A stretch of 64,000 nucleotides of DNA, taken from positions 38,123-102,122 of the forward strand of contig JAGYIG010000010.1 in NCBI GenBank assembly GCA_018402455.1. Reading direction: 5' to 3'. The notes under the pieces are model-generated. The model was not told where the DNA came from. It saw only the letters and a list, made by a program, of their open reading frames with translations, and ran no database searches. This DNA is from Opitutaceae bacterium. Its GTDB lineage: Bacteria; Verrucomicrobiota; Verrucomicrobiia; Opitutales; Opitutaceae. Below, one piece after another: positions 18,187 to 26,887 of this stretch (position 1 is the first letter of the stretch; every line of letters begins with the position of its first letter). The position numbers and the translations under genes were made by a program.

Positions 18187-20127
18187 TCAGGGACGAAAAT
18201 CGTTCCGGATGACTTCAAATTCGGGGATGGGACCACGGTCATGAACCTGCAGTTTGATGCGTGAGCCCTGTTTAAGGTAATTGATTTCCCAGCGGGAGGC
18301 GTCGAAAGAAACGGCGGCTACGGGATCGGCTTCATCCGGGCGAAGCGGAGTGGCCACGGTGATGAGCAGGGCCTCTTGCGCGGATTGATCCGACGTGGTT
18401 TCCGCAAAGTGATACTCCTTTTCGATGGCCGGGAAGTCTAACCGACCACTGCGGGTCGACCATCCCGGCGGGCCGGCGACCTGCAGATGCAGGCGCGCGT
18501 TAGGTCGGTGGATCGTGAAGCGGTTGGCGTCCTCGACGTGGATACTTCCGTTCTGGTCCTTGCTCTCCAAGTGCCACCGGGCACTGATCACGGACGGATC
18601 GGATGTCTTGGTCACTTTGTCGATCACGATCAGGCAGGGCGCGGTGGGGAAGAGGATCACGCTTCGGGTCACCGACCGGACATCGGGCGTGATCAGCGCA
18701 TAGGCCGGGGTAGCATCGCTGGTCCAGAAGACGTGACCGGACCGCTCACCGCGGCGAACAATCTTGGCCGACGATCGAGAGGCATTCACGCCCTCGCGAC
18801 CGTCATGATACTCGATGCCTTGGCCGTCGATCAGGATCATATTGTGCCCTTGGGCGGTGCGCATGACCCACTCCGGAGTGCGGCCGTCGTAGGTCAGCGG
18901 AACGGTATCGGCGAGCAGGATCTCCCCGTAGGCCTTCAGCATGATCGAATTGCGATCGGCATGTTCGTGGTTCATCGGCGCGCCGCTGCGCATGGCGAGG
19001 ACAAGGTCATCGACTTCATAGCCGGTCCGGTAGATGACCCAGTCGAGTTCGGTTTCGACAAAGTTGTTGCCGTCAGTCGGCGGAGCCGGGCGCACACTGG
19101 GATCGTAGTAGAGGAACGAACTCCAGTAGTGATTGGCGTAATTGAGGCCGAGGTGTTGCGCCTGACTGTCCCGGGTCTCGTGGGCAATCCAGAAGGCGGC
19201 GAAGGATTCCAAGCTGGGTCCGGCATCGCCGAAACTGATGCTACCGTGGCGTTCAAGGTGGTTGGGTAGATACATGGCCAGCACGAAGTCGATCAACCCG
19301 GTGAAGTTTGCGGTATCAAAGAAGTCGATGCCCCGCTTACGCTTCACCACCTCCATGGCCATGATCTGGTATTTGAGCGCGTAGTTGATGTAGGACACGG
19401 CTTCGTCGTAGCTGCCGTCGTCTTGGATCAGGGAATTGAAGAAGGGGATGCTCTCGAGGAGAATGGCTTCCCATTCCGCCGAGCGCTCATCGTTATCACC
19501 GATGACGAAAAGGCCTAGGGCCAGTCCTCCGTTCACGACCGCCCGGAAATTGTTATGACCCAGAATGTGGGGAAATCGGCTGAAGTCCTGAACCACCCCC
19601 ATGAAGGGGCTACCGGGCACAAATTCCCAGCCCAGCACCTCGTCGGGATGCTTCATTCCATAGAGGCCGTGATACATCGGCTGGCAACCTTTGTTGGCCA
19701 GCGCATCGAGAACCTCCGCCCGGTCGGCGGGACTGAGATGAGGATAGAGCCAGTCGTAGGCCAGGGCCACGGAGGCGGTCTTGGCGGCGGTCCGCAGGAA
19801 TCCCACCGGAGTGCCGTCGCGGTCTTGCCAATGGTGCCATCGGTCGAGGCGAACCGTCTCCATCAGGTATTTCAGAGCGTTTTGGGCCCGCTCCTCCTCC
19901 CCGTCGATTACATAGATAAAGGCTTCCCGCAGGAAGTCCTTGTCCGCGTGAATATCCTTATCGCGCAACTCGCGCCAATACGCCCGCAGGGCGGGGTCTT
20001 CGGTATTGGCTCGAATCCGGGGTAGGTCTGCCTCCGAAAACAAGAGGTCGTTGGGGAACGCCAACGCCGCTGGGGTGAGACAAAGGGTGACCATGAGTGC
20101 GCTCCACGCGCTCCGGTTAATTTTCAT
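18187..20127 (-). CDS. Secreted heparinase II/III-family polysaccharide lyase
   Basis: The ATG at 20127 is chosen over a GTG at 20157 because it starts directly with a signal peptide (MKINRSAWSALMVTL, cleavage near ALAF). The 646-residue product has an N-terminal alpha/alpha toroid (about 20-350) with LGHNNFRAVVNGG, and a heparinase II/III beta-sandwich domain (about 370-540) with MNHEHADRNSIMLKAYGE, the histidine-bearing block of this family. A C-terminal beta domain follows. It would cleave uronic-acid-containing polysaccharides outside the cytoplasm. It is transcribed opposite to its neighbours and is followed on the other side by a duplicated gene fragment. Confidence 0.9.
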   Translation of the reverse strand: MKINRSAWSALMVTLCLTPAALAFPNDLLFSEADLPRIRANTEDPALRAYWRELRDKDIHADKDFLREAFIYVIDGEEERAQNALKYLMETVRLDRWHHWQDRDGTPVGFLRTAAKTASVALAYDWLYPHLSPADRAEVLDALANKGCQPMYHGLYGMKHPDEVLGWEFVPGSPFMGVVQDFSRFPHILGHNNFRAVVNGGLALGLFVIGDNDERSAEWEAILLESIPFFNSLIQDDGSYDEAVSYINYALKYQIMAMEVVKRKRGIDFFDTANFTGLIDFVLAMYLPNHLERHGSISFGDAGPSLESFAAFWIAHETRDSQAQHLGLNYANHYWSSFLYYDPSVRPAPPTDGNNFVETELDWVIYRTGYEVDDLVLAMRSGAPMNHEHADRNSIMLKAYGEILLADTVPLTYDGRTPEWVMRTAQGHNMILIDGQGIEYHDGREGVNASRSSAKIVRRGERSGHVFWTSDATPAYALITPDVRSVTRSVILFPTAPCLIVIDKVTKTSDPSVISARWHLESKDQNGSIHVEDANRFTIHRPNARLHLQVAGPPGWSTRSGRLDFPAIEKEYHFAETTSDQSAQEALLITVATPLRPDEADPVAAVSFDASRWEINYLKQGSRIKLQVHDRGPIPEFEVIRNDFRP

Positions 20128-20194
20128 TTTAATGATTCCAAGGGGTGAGGGTTTCACGCCGGTAGGATCGATAAATCGCCCACTGTTTGGCGGC

Positions 20195-20206
20195 TAACCC
20201 AGGTTA
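20195..20206. promoter_or_regulatory. Candidate operator palindrome
   Basis: TAACC and GGTTA flank CA, about 70 bases upstream of the heparinase start codon. It could be a regulator-binding site; no regulator gene is nearby. Confidence 0.25.
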
Positions 20207-20442
20207 ACTGACGGGAAATTTCCAACCGGGCCGTCCGACGGAGGAAGGGGACGGTTTCGGTGGTTGAGAGGACACTGCCGGGAAAAAAGAGCGGGCCAAG
20301 CAAAAGCCGAAGATTATGCCCGAAAGTGGAGCCGGTAGTTCGTTCCAGCCGGCTGAAGAACGGTCTGGCGCGGAGGAGTCCCTTAAGGAGGCGGGGGGAA
20401 AAGGATCCGCGATTTCGATGCCCGCCCAACGGGCCGGTGGGC

Positions 20443-20576
20443 CGGATCATCACGGGGTCATGCCTTCTCCATAGGCGCCGGAGGCGTTCGGAAAACGGTA
20501 GCAGCGCGATGCGCGAATCCAGACTCTGGCGTTGAGCTGGAGGGCGGCGGCCTCGAACTGAACCGGGACGAACCGG
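20443..20576 (+). pseudogene. Decayed duplicate of the dehydrogenase 3' end
   Basis: This stretch aligns with 17932-18066, covering the last roughly 40 codons of the MDR dehydrogenase, its stop region and about 15 bases beyond. Long shared runs include GGCGCCGGAGGCGTTCG (GCGCCGGAGGCGTTCG in the parent) and GAACTGAACCGGGACGAACC (GAGCTGAACCGGGACGAACC in the parent). By eye identity is roughly 85-90 per cent, with a one-base deletion that breaks the frame. It is not expected to be expressed. Confidence 0.85.
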
Positions 20577-20793
20577 CGCGGCGGGGCCGGGGAAACCAAG
20601 AGGGGTTTTGCCGAAACGTCGCCATCGCCCGAGGGTTTCAGATTGATTCCGGTGATGAGTTGAAAAACAGTCCCCGGCGCTGGGCCTGATCATCGGCTTC
20701 CTCGTTTTCAAACCGAGATCGCCGAGGATCAGCGCCACCTGCCAGCCCCTGGATTTCTTCGCCCCATTGGGGGAAGTCGCGCCCATCAATTTC

Positions 20794-23070
20794 ATGAGCA
20801 CAACCCTACACGATTCTCTCCGCACCCTTCGACGCATCGTCATCCCTCGCGGCGGTGCCACCGTGAACCGGACCGTGGCCGAAGAGCTGCGGGCCCGCTA
20901 TGCCCCGGAGGCAACCATCGAAGAAAGCGTCGAGGTTACGGCCACGGCCGGGGCCCAGACCTTGGCCATCGGCATCGCGGGCGAGCCCGGAGTGGTCGTC
21001 CCCGAGAATACGACTGAACGCGCAGGGTGGATCGCCTGCACCTGCAATTCCGCAGGCGCCTCGCTGATGGCCTCGCAGCGTCATCTGCTCTACGGACTCT
21101 TCAGCTTGGTGGCGGATGACTGGGGCGCCGCGCCGGTCGAGACCTTTGCCTCCGGGCGGATTCAGGAGCCGGCCTTCAAGAGCATTGTGGCCTTCGATGG
21201 ACACTACGGCTTCTGGCGGCGTTTCACCCGGGGGTATGATCCGGAAGCGGCCATTCGCGAAACGGCCCGCATGGGGTGCGCCTGCATCGCCGTCAACGCC
21301 CTCCCCAACCCCAATGCCTACGAGCAGGGACCAAACGGCGAAATTTATTACCGCTTCTATCAATACCTGCCCGATATAGACCAGTTCGTAGACACGCGCC
21401 TCAATCGCGGAATCTATCCGCAGGAATACCTGCAGGCCAATTTGAACTTCCTCAAGGAGCAGGCCGCCTTGGCCGTGAAATATGGACTGACCCCGGGCAT
21501 GCAGGTCGCCAATCCCCGGTCGGCGCCGGAGGCATTTTTTGAGAAATACCCCTACCTACGCGGCCCCCGCATCGACCACACCTACCGCTCCTATCTACCG
21601 CGCTACACCATGACGCTGGGGCACCCATTGGTGCGCTGGCACTACGCCCAGCTCATGGAAACCCTGCTCCGCGAGATTCCGGACCTGGGGTTCATTTCCA
21701 CTTTGATCAACGACAGCGGTTCCGGCTTCGAATACACGGAAAGCCTCTACGCCGGCCGCAACGGCGGCCCTTACATGGTGCGGGAGTGGCGTTCGCAGGA
21801 GGAAATCGCCCGGGCCGCCGCCAGCCTGATCATCCGCTATTACCAGTTGATGCGCGACACGGCCCGGAAGATCAATCCCGCCTTCCGTTTGTTGGTTGGG
21901 TTGAACAATGTGGAGGAGGAGAAACAGATTATCTACGACGGCTTGAGCGACGGGCTCGACCGGATGGAGCGCACCCAACGCTACGACAGCGTCGAGGATC
22001 TCGCGGGGAATCAAGCATTGGAGGCGAGGGGGTCGCTCCGAGTCTCCTATGCGTCAGCCGAGGGCAACCCCTACATCCTCGGAATACCGAGCCCATGGCA
22101 GACCTACCGAGCGCTCGCGCGCGAACGCGATTTTGGCACCTCGAGTATGGAACTGGACTACGATCCCCCGTCCTTGGCTCCCTTCGACGTGAACCGTGCG
22201 GTCGTTCGTCATTTCCAGTTCGGATCCGATTCTGCCGTGGATGACATCATCCGTCGGCAAGCCGAGGATTGGGTGGGGCACGCGGATGCCGCCAGCCTCG
22301 TCGAGCTGTGGCAGCAGTGCGACCGCCTATCGGCCGAATCCCCCGTGTGGCCCCTCTACGGGAACCTGGGCTTCGCTTGGTATCGCTTCTGGGTTCGGCC
22401 CTTTGTGCCGAATATCGGAAAGATTCCGGTGAAGGACCGTTTTTACTACGAGGAATACATCCTCACCCACTTCAACAACCCGCATAACGTCGATTTCAAG
22501 GCCGATGCGCTATGGGAGATCCACCCGGTGGCGGAGATGGAAGCCTTTCTCAAACGTTATGATGAAACGGTCCTGCCCGGGATCAAGCAGGCGCTGAACG
22601 ACGCCGAGGCCCGATCGGAGCAACGGGACACCCCCCCTCCCGCAACCCGGGTCTTTGTTGATCTACGCGACCGCTTACGGGCCTACCAGTGCTACAGCCG
22701 CACTCTGCGCAATGTCGCCAAATGGATCGTAAATGTCCACGGCTACCTCGGCACCAAGGACGACGGGGAGCGGGCCTGCTTCCGCGAGGGCGTGCGTGAA
22801 ATGATGGCCAACGAAATGGCAAACACGCGTGAGCTCCTCGATCTATGGGAAACCTCGTCCGTCCACTTCATGCCGATCCACCACGATGGCGAATGGATGC
22901 ATGACTACGGTCCAAACTTCGGGGACCTGCTCCGTCGCAAGCTGGAATTGATGGCCCAGTATCAGGACGATGAACCCTATATCGATCCGAACTTCATGTG
23001 GAAAATGCCCGATCCTGACGATATTGAGTTGGCCCCCCACGTCCGCGAGGAAGAATACCTTGGCTATTAA
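20794..23070 (+). CDS. Cytoplasmic glycoside hydrolase-like protein, unclassified
   Basis: The ATG at 20794 gives a 758-residue protein without signal peptide; an upstream TTG at 20767 is less likely. The first 130 or so residues look like the alpha/beta domain that precedes the barrel in GH20/GH67-type enzymes (QRHLLYGLFSLVADDW). The central part (about 135-450) resembles a TIM barrel with TLINDSGSGFEYTE as a possible acidic active-site strand. A helical C-terminal part follows. I do not recognise a named family. Placement after the lyase and dehydrogenase suggests processing of oligosaccharides taken into the cell; this is inference. Confidence 0.7.
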   Translation: MSTTLHDSLRTLRRIVIPRGGATVNRTVAEELRARYAPEATIEESVEVTATAGAQTLAIGIAGEPGVVVPENTTERAGWIACTCNSAGASLMASQRHLLYGLFSLVADDWGAAPVETFASGRIQEPAFKSIVAFDGHYGFWRRFTRGYDPEAAIRETARMGCACIAVNALPNPNAYEQGPNGEIYYRFYQYLPDIDQFVDTRLNRGIYPQEYLQANLNFLKEQAALAVKYGLTPGMQVANPRSAPEAFFEKYPYLRGPRIDHTYRSYLPRYTMTLGHPLVRWHYAQLMETLLREIPDLGFISTLINDSGSGFEYTESLYAGRNGGPYMVREWRSQEEIARAAASLIIRYYQLMRDTARKINPAFRLLVGLNNVEEEKQIIYDGLSDGLDRMERTQRYDSVEDLAGNQALEARGSLRVSYASAEGNPYILGIPSPWQTYRALARERDFGTSSMELDYDPPSLAPFDVNRAVVRHFQFGSDSAVDDIIRRQAEDWVGHADAASLVELWQQCDRLSAESPVWPLYGNLGFAWYRFWVRPFVPNIGKIPVKDRFYYEEYILTHFNNPHNVDFKADALWEIHPVAEMEAFLKRYDETVLPGIKQALNDAEARSEQRDTPPPATRVFVDLRDRLRAYQCYSRTLRNVAKWIVNVHGYLGTKDDGERACFREGVREMMANEMANTRELLDLWETSSVHFMPIHHDGEWMHDYGPNFGDLLRRKLELMAQYQDDEPYIDPNFMWKMPDPDDIELAPHVREEEYLGY

Positions 23071-23157
23071 CCGGTCAGCACGGATCCCGAACGTGTCGGG
23101 GCCGATTGCATCCCGGCCCCTCGCGGTCCCACACTGCCCAATCCTGCTTTCGCGCTG

Positions 23158-23619
23158 ATGCACATCGAATTGAGACCGAAAGGCCCGTTGGGCCTCGTGA
23201 TCGCCCTCGTGGTCGCCGGCGTGATCGGCTTCGTCGCGTGGAAAAAATCGGGATCGGGAGATCCCCTCGAACTGTTCATGGCGGGACCGGCGGACATCGT
23301 CGATATCGACACCATGCGGGAGGCGCTCGAGGGTGATCTGCAGAACTTTCTCCGGCTTGAGTTGATCAAAGAAGCCGCCGCGCAGAATGCTTCCCAAGAT
23401 CGATTCGATGCCTTGGCTGACCTCCAAATTACTGCGGTCACGGCCGATCCTCAGGGATACTACCGCCACCGGATGGATTTTTATCAGGACCGCAAAGAGC
23501 GGTACGTTGATCTCGAGCTGCGGTTTCACGCGCCTTTCGGCGAGGAGCGCACCGCCACGGGTTCCGCGGTGCTTTCTCGTGCTGGCCACTGGACGCTGAT
23601 GAGCGTGAGCCTGAAGTAG
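23158..23619 (+). CDS. Membrane-anchored hypothetical protein
   Basis: A 153-residue product with one N-terminal transmembrane helix (about residues 9-27, GPLGLVIALVVAGVIGF) and a periplasmic domain (about 40-153) with the helix ALEGDLQNFLRLELIKE followed by antiparallel strands ending in GHWTLMSVSLK. The fold suggests an NTF2-like or similar small domain, but no family is recognised. It follows the glycosidase-like gene by 87 bases on the same strand. Confidence 0.65.
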   Translation: MHIELRPKGPLGLVIALVVAGVIGFVAWKKSGSGDPLELFMAGPADIVDIDTMREALEGDLQNFLRLELIKEAAAQNASQDRFDALADLQITAVTADPQGYYRHRMDFYQDRKERYVDLELRFHAPFGEERTATGSAVLSRAGHWTLMSVSLK

Positions 23620-23628
23620 TGCGCCTTG

Positions 23629-23658
23629 AAATCTCCGCTGCTTCGCCCGAGGAGATTT
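23629..23658 (+). terminator. Possible terminator hairpin
   Basis: AAATCTCC and GGAGATTT pair across a 14-base loop, starting 10 bases after a stop codon and followed by only a short T-run. It could end transcription from the left and, weakly, from the right. Confidence 0.4.
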
Positions 23659-23689
23659 TCCCTCGATACTGCGGCGGACCGGTCAAGTG

Positions 23690-23718
23690 GCGGGCGGCGT
23701 CAAGCGTCGCCCCTACCC
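23690..23718 (+). repeat. Short palindromic repeat, type A
   Basis: GGGCGGCG, TCAAG, CGTCGCCC and CTACCC follow one another. It is close to the reverse complement of 12684-12713 and to 48439-48467. It lies in the 251-base convergent spacer between the hypothetical gene and the histidine kinase. Confidence 0.7.
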
Positions 23719-23870
23719 ATGGCACCGTGGGTAGAACGTCGGCGCGCGCCGGGGTCAGCGACCCCGGCACCAGCAAAGATGACCCTTTCGACGCGCTCAA
23801 TCATGGGGCCGTCCGTCGGAGGACCGGGTTTTTGCCTTAAACTGCCATAGACGCATTTCACCCGCGCCGT

Positions 23871-25757
23871 TTATCCCTCCGACATGCTTTGGGTCGATGT
23901 CCTCTTGGGCACTTGCACGAGCATGGCCTGCAGCTCTGCAAGTCTGACCGGTTTGCTCAGAAAATAGTTCATCCCGACAGCGTGACATCGGGCCCGTTCC
24001 TCCGGCAGGGTGGCTGCGGTGAGCGCTATGATCGGGAGTTCGGCGGCTTGTCGGCCGTGTTCGGAGCAGTCGGGCTCGCTGGCCCAGCTACGGATCCGCC
24101 GGGTCGCTTCCCAGCCGTCCATGTTGGGCATGTGGCAATCCATCATGATGACATCGGGCAACGCCCCGGTCTGCAAAGCGGCGAGGGCTTCCACCCCGTC
24201 GGTTGCCACCACACAGTTACAGCCCAGCTCGCGCAATTGCACCGTGAGGATTTTGCGGTTCACCGGGTTGTCCTCCGCGAGCAGAACCTGGAGCCCGAGA
24301 GGGGCGGTCAAAGGCGCGCCGGATTTGGGCCGGGCGGGCCCCGTGGTAGCCGGCGCCAAGGCCAGCGCGAACCCGAATACAGACCCCTGGCTGGATTCGC
24401 TCTCCACCTCCAGTTTGCTGCCCATCATTTCCACCAACCGCGCGCTGATGGCGAGCCCCAGCCCGGTGCCGCCAAAGCGACGGGTGGTGGACGAGTCGGC
24501 TTGGGTGAATCGCTTAAAAATCCGCCGCATGGTCTCGTCATTCATCCCGATGCCCGTGTCGCGCACGGAGAAACGCACCCGGGGCGGCGAGTCCCCGCTG
24601 ATTTCCTGTTCCGCGCGCAGTTCAATCTTGCCGCCGGGGGGGGTGAATTTAACCGCGTTGGAAAGCAAATTCAGAAGGATCTGGCGCAACCGAAAACTGT
24701 CGCTGCTGTAATACGGCGCCAGGTCCGGGTCCACGGAGTGGACCATGTGCAGGTTCTTTTCTTCCGCCACGGAAGCGACGAGGGCCATGGTGTCGGCCAA
24801 TAAGGACCGGACGGCAAACGGGTGTGATTCGAGGCTCAGCTCGCCGGCCTCGATCTTGGAGAAGTCAAGAATATCGCCTAGGAGCTTAAGGAGCAGCTCA
24901 CCGGATTCCGTCACCAGTCGAGCGTGTTCCTCGGCATCCGGGGGCAGCTGGGGGTTTCGTCGGATGAGCTCGGAGGCCGCGATGATTCCGTTGAGCGGGG
25001 TACGAATCTCGTGACTCATGTTGGCCAAAAAATCGCTCTTGGCCCGGGAGGCATCATCCGCCCGTTGGGTGGCCTCGACTAGGTCATGGGTGCGGGCTTC
25101 GACGAGTTGTTCGAGTTGATTGTGGCTGGCGCGGGCGGCGATGAGCGCTTCATGGCTGCGGCGGTTGGCGGCGGCGACCATGCGCACCAAGGCCAAACCG
25201 ATCGAAAATGCGGCCAGCATCGCGATCACCCCGTCCCGGCGCAGGGTGCGGGCCGCGAAATCGAGGGATCCCGCCAACTCGTCGGTAAACACGACGGCTT
25301 GGTTGAACCAAATGAAACCGATCGTGGTGAATGCGAAAACCAACACCGCGACGCGTTGGGTTGCGAAGGCCAGAGCGACCATAAGAAACACCAGATCGAA
25401 CGAGAACAGCAGCAGCGCGGCGGCCACGGGTTCCTCGTAGACCGGCACGACCAGTAGGAGACCATGAATCGGCACCACCGCACCGATCACGAGAACGTTG
25501 CCCGCCGCTTGGAGCCGGCCCTGCAACACCCAGTGCCAGGCCAAACCCGCGGCGCCCACGATGAACCCATTGGTCAGCAACCGATACTCGATGGCGGGCG
25601 GCTGCACCCACCACAACTTCACCAGATTGAGGGCCATCAGTCCGATCAACACCGCACTGAAACCGACCAACAATCGGGCTTTCAGCAGGTTGAACGACGC
25701 ATCTTCCCGGTAGACCGCATCGATTCGAGCTATCAGAGATTTCACGAGTCGGATCAT
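23871..25757 (-). CDS. Hybrid sensor histidine kinase/response regulator
   Basis: A 628-residue protein with six to seven transmembrane segments in residues 20-205, a short coiled linker (about 205-240), a HisKA domain with the phospho-acceptor in NMSHEIRTPLNGII near residue 249, an HATPase domain (about 345-465, with FGGTGLGLAISARLVEMMGS), and a C-terminal receiver domain (about 485-612) with its phospho-acceptor aspartate in MMDCHMPNMDG near residue 541. The membrane region is the sensor; its signal is unknown. No separate regulator lies beside it. Part of its N-terminal coding sequence (25501-25610) is duplicated at 34502-34610. Confidence 0.93.
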   Translation of the reverse strand: MIRLVKSLIARIDAVYREDASFNLLKARLLVGFSAVLIGLMALNLVKLWWVQPPAIEYRLLTNGFIVGAAGLAWHWVLQGRLQAAGNVLVIGAVVPIHGLLLVVPVYEEPVAAALLLFSFDLVFLMVALAFATQRVAVLVFAFTTIGFIWFNQAVVFTDELAGSLDFAARTLRRDGVIAMLAAFSIGLALVRMVAAANRRSHEALIAARASHNQLEQLVEARTHDLVEATQRADDASRAKSDFLANMSHEIRTPLNGIIAASELIRRNPQLPPDAEEHARLVTESGELLLKLLGDILDFSKIEAGELSLESHPFAVRSLLADTMALVASVAEEKNLHMVHSVDPDLAPYYSSDSFRLRQILLNLLSNAVKFTPPGGKIELRAEQEISGDSPPRVRFSVRDTGIGMNDETMRRIFKRFTQADSSTTRRFGGTGLGLAISARLVEMMGSKLEVESESSQGSVFGFALALAPATTGPARPKSGAPLTAPLGLQVLLAEDNPVNRKILTVQLRELGCNCVVATDGVEALAALQTGALPDVIMMDCHMPNMDGWEATRRIRSWASEPDCSEHGRQAAELPIIALTAATLPEERARCHAVGMNYFLSKPVRLAELQAMLVQVPKRTSTQSMSEG

Positions 25758-25867
25758 AAGGACGCGCCGAGCTTGACCTCGCTCGGCGGAACAGGCGCCG
25801 ACCCTCTGGTGTTGCTGAACTCAGAGCAAGGGCGGAAACGAGCCGCCGTTCGCCCCCACGGGGCCTC

Positions 25868-25982
25868 ATGCGAGTCGTCATTCTAGGGTTCGGGCACAGG
25901 TTCCAATGCGAAGGCCATTTTGCAGGCGCAGGGTGACGGGGCGTTGGGCAACGCGGAGGTGGTGCAGATCATTGCCGGCCAG
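25868..25982 (+). pseudogene. Truncated duplicate of purN 5' end
   Basis: The sequence from the start codon through about 38 codons is nearly identical to the start of intact purN at 34731, including the bases just upstream of the ATG. An extra G after the first 18 coding bases shifts the frame, and similarity stops at about 25982. The remaining 100 bases to the next gene show nothing recognisable. It marks the left edge of the 26-34 kb island. Confidence 0.9.
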
Positions 25983-26086
25983 ACACGAACGGATGGATCC
26001 CTCCCTCGCAATGTGCATTGCGCAACAGCGAGTGGTCGCCGCATGGCCTCGCCTCCGACACGTCAGGGACTTCGGGCGTTCTGAAA

Positions 26087-26887
26087 TTACCGCCTGTCGC
26101 GCTCCGCCGACGGAATGAGATGCACGTCATCCACCAAGGGAAAGTCCACTCCAGCGGCTCGCAATCGGGCAAATTCAGCGGGATCATTGGTGCCGAAATA
26201 GTTGATGCGAACGCCCCCGGAGTGCAGCGCGGCGATCCAGTCACCGAAGCGAGGATCCTCGAAATGGCCACGCAATTGAATGAACGCATCCCCGCGCTCC
26301 AGCGTTTCGCGAACATAGTCACCTGGGTCGGTTCTTCTCGTCAGGTTGCACGTGAGGATGTCGGGCACGGCGGCCCGGGCGGCATCGCACTCTTCGTGGC
26401 GGCCGGCGATAAACGCATGGTCGAGACGGTTATCGGCGGCTAGGGCGAGGGCGGCGGCGCGGGCGACGGCCGGACCCCCTTTGATGTGCACGTTTAGCCA
26501 TCGGTCACGGGGCAATACTGCCAGCGCTTCCTTGAGTGTGGGCACTCGCACGCCGGCAAATTGGGGATCCCACCATGCGCCGGCATCCAAAGCGTTGATC
26601 TGCGCGGCGTTCAGCGTGGTTGTTCGACCCGTGCCGTTGGTTGTACGATCAACGGTTTCGTCATGCATGAGCACGAGGACCCCGTCGGCGGTGAGTTGCA
26701 CGTCGAACTCCAACATCGCTGCGCCCAACCGCACGGCGGCGAGGAGTGCCGGAATGGTGTTCTCGGGATTTGTGCCGCTGGCCCCGCGGTGGGCAGCCAC
26801 GCCCGCGCGGGGTAGGGCGGCGGAAGAGAGCGCCGAGCCGATCGCAAACGCGAGAACGCCGAGGGGAAGGAGGTTTTTAAGTCTCAT
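26087..26887 (-). CDS. Secreted glycerophosphodiester phosphodiesterase
   Basis: A 266-residue GDPD-family enzyme with a signal peptide (residues 1-24). The catalytic signature AHRGASGTNPENT starts at residue 32 and MHDETVDRTTNGTG lies near residue 74; both contain the histidines and glutamate needed for metal-dependent cleavage. It hydrolyses glycerophosphodiesters to sn-glycerol 3-phosphate and an alcohol, probably in the periplasm. Its start overlaps the stop of the upstream propeller gene by four bases, so the two are coupled and belong to the TonB-receptor operon. Confidence 0.93.
   Translation of the reverse strand: MRLKNLLPLGVLAFAIGSALSSAALPRAGVAAHRGASGTNPENTIPALLAAVRLGAAMLEFDVQLTADGVLVLMHDETVDRTTNGTGRTTTLNAAQINALDAGAWWDPQFAGVRVPTLKEALAVLPRDRWLNVHIKGGPAVARAAALALAADNRLDHAFIAGRHEECDAARAAVPDILTCNLTRRTDPGDYVRETLERGDAFIQLRGHFEDPRFGDWIAALHSGGVRINYFGTNDPAEFARLRAAGVDFPLVDDVHLIPSAERDRR

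Larger units (their letters stand above)
20128..20793. other. Intergenic region with decayed gene fragment
   Basis: A 666-base divergent spacer. It contains a palindrome TAACCCAGGTTA at 20195-20206 near the heparinase start and a degenerate copy of the preceding dehydrogenase's 3' end at 20443-20576. No intact gene was seen. Confidence 0.65.
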
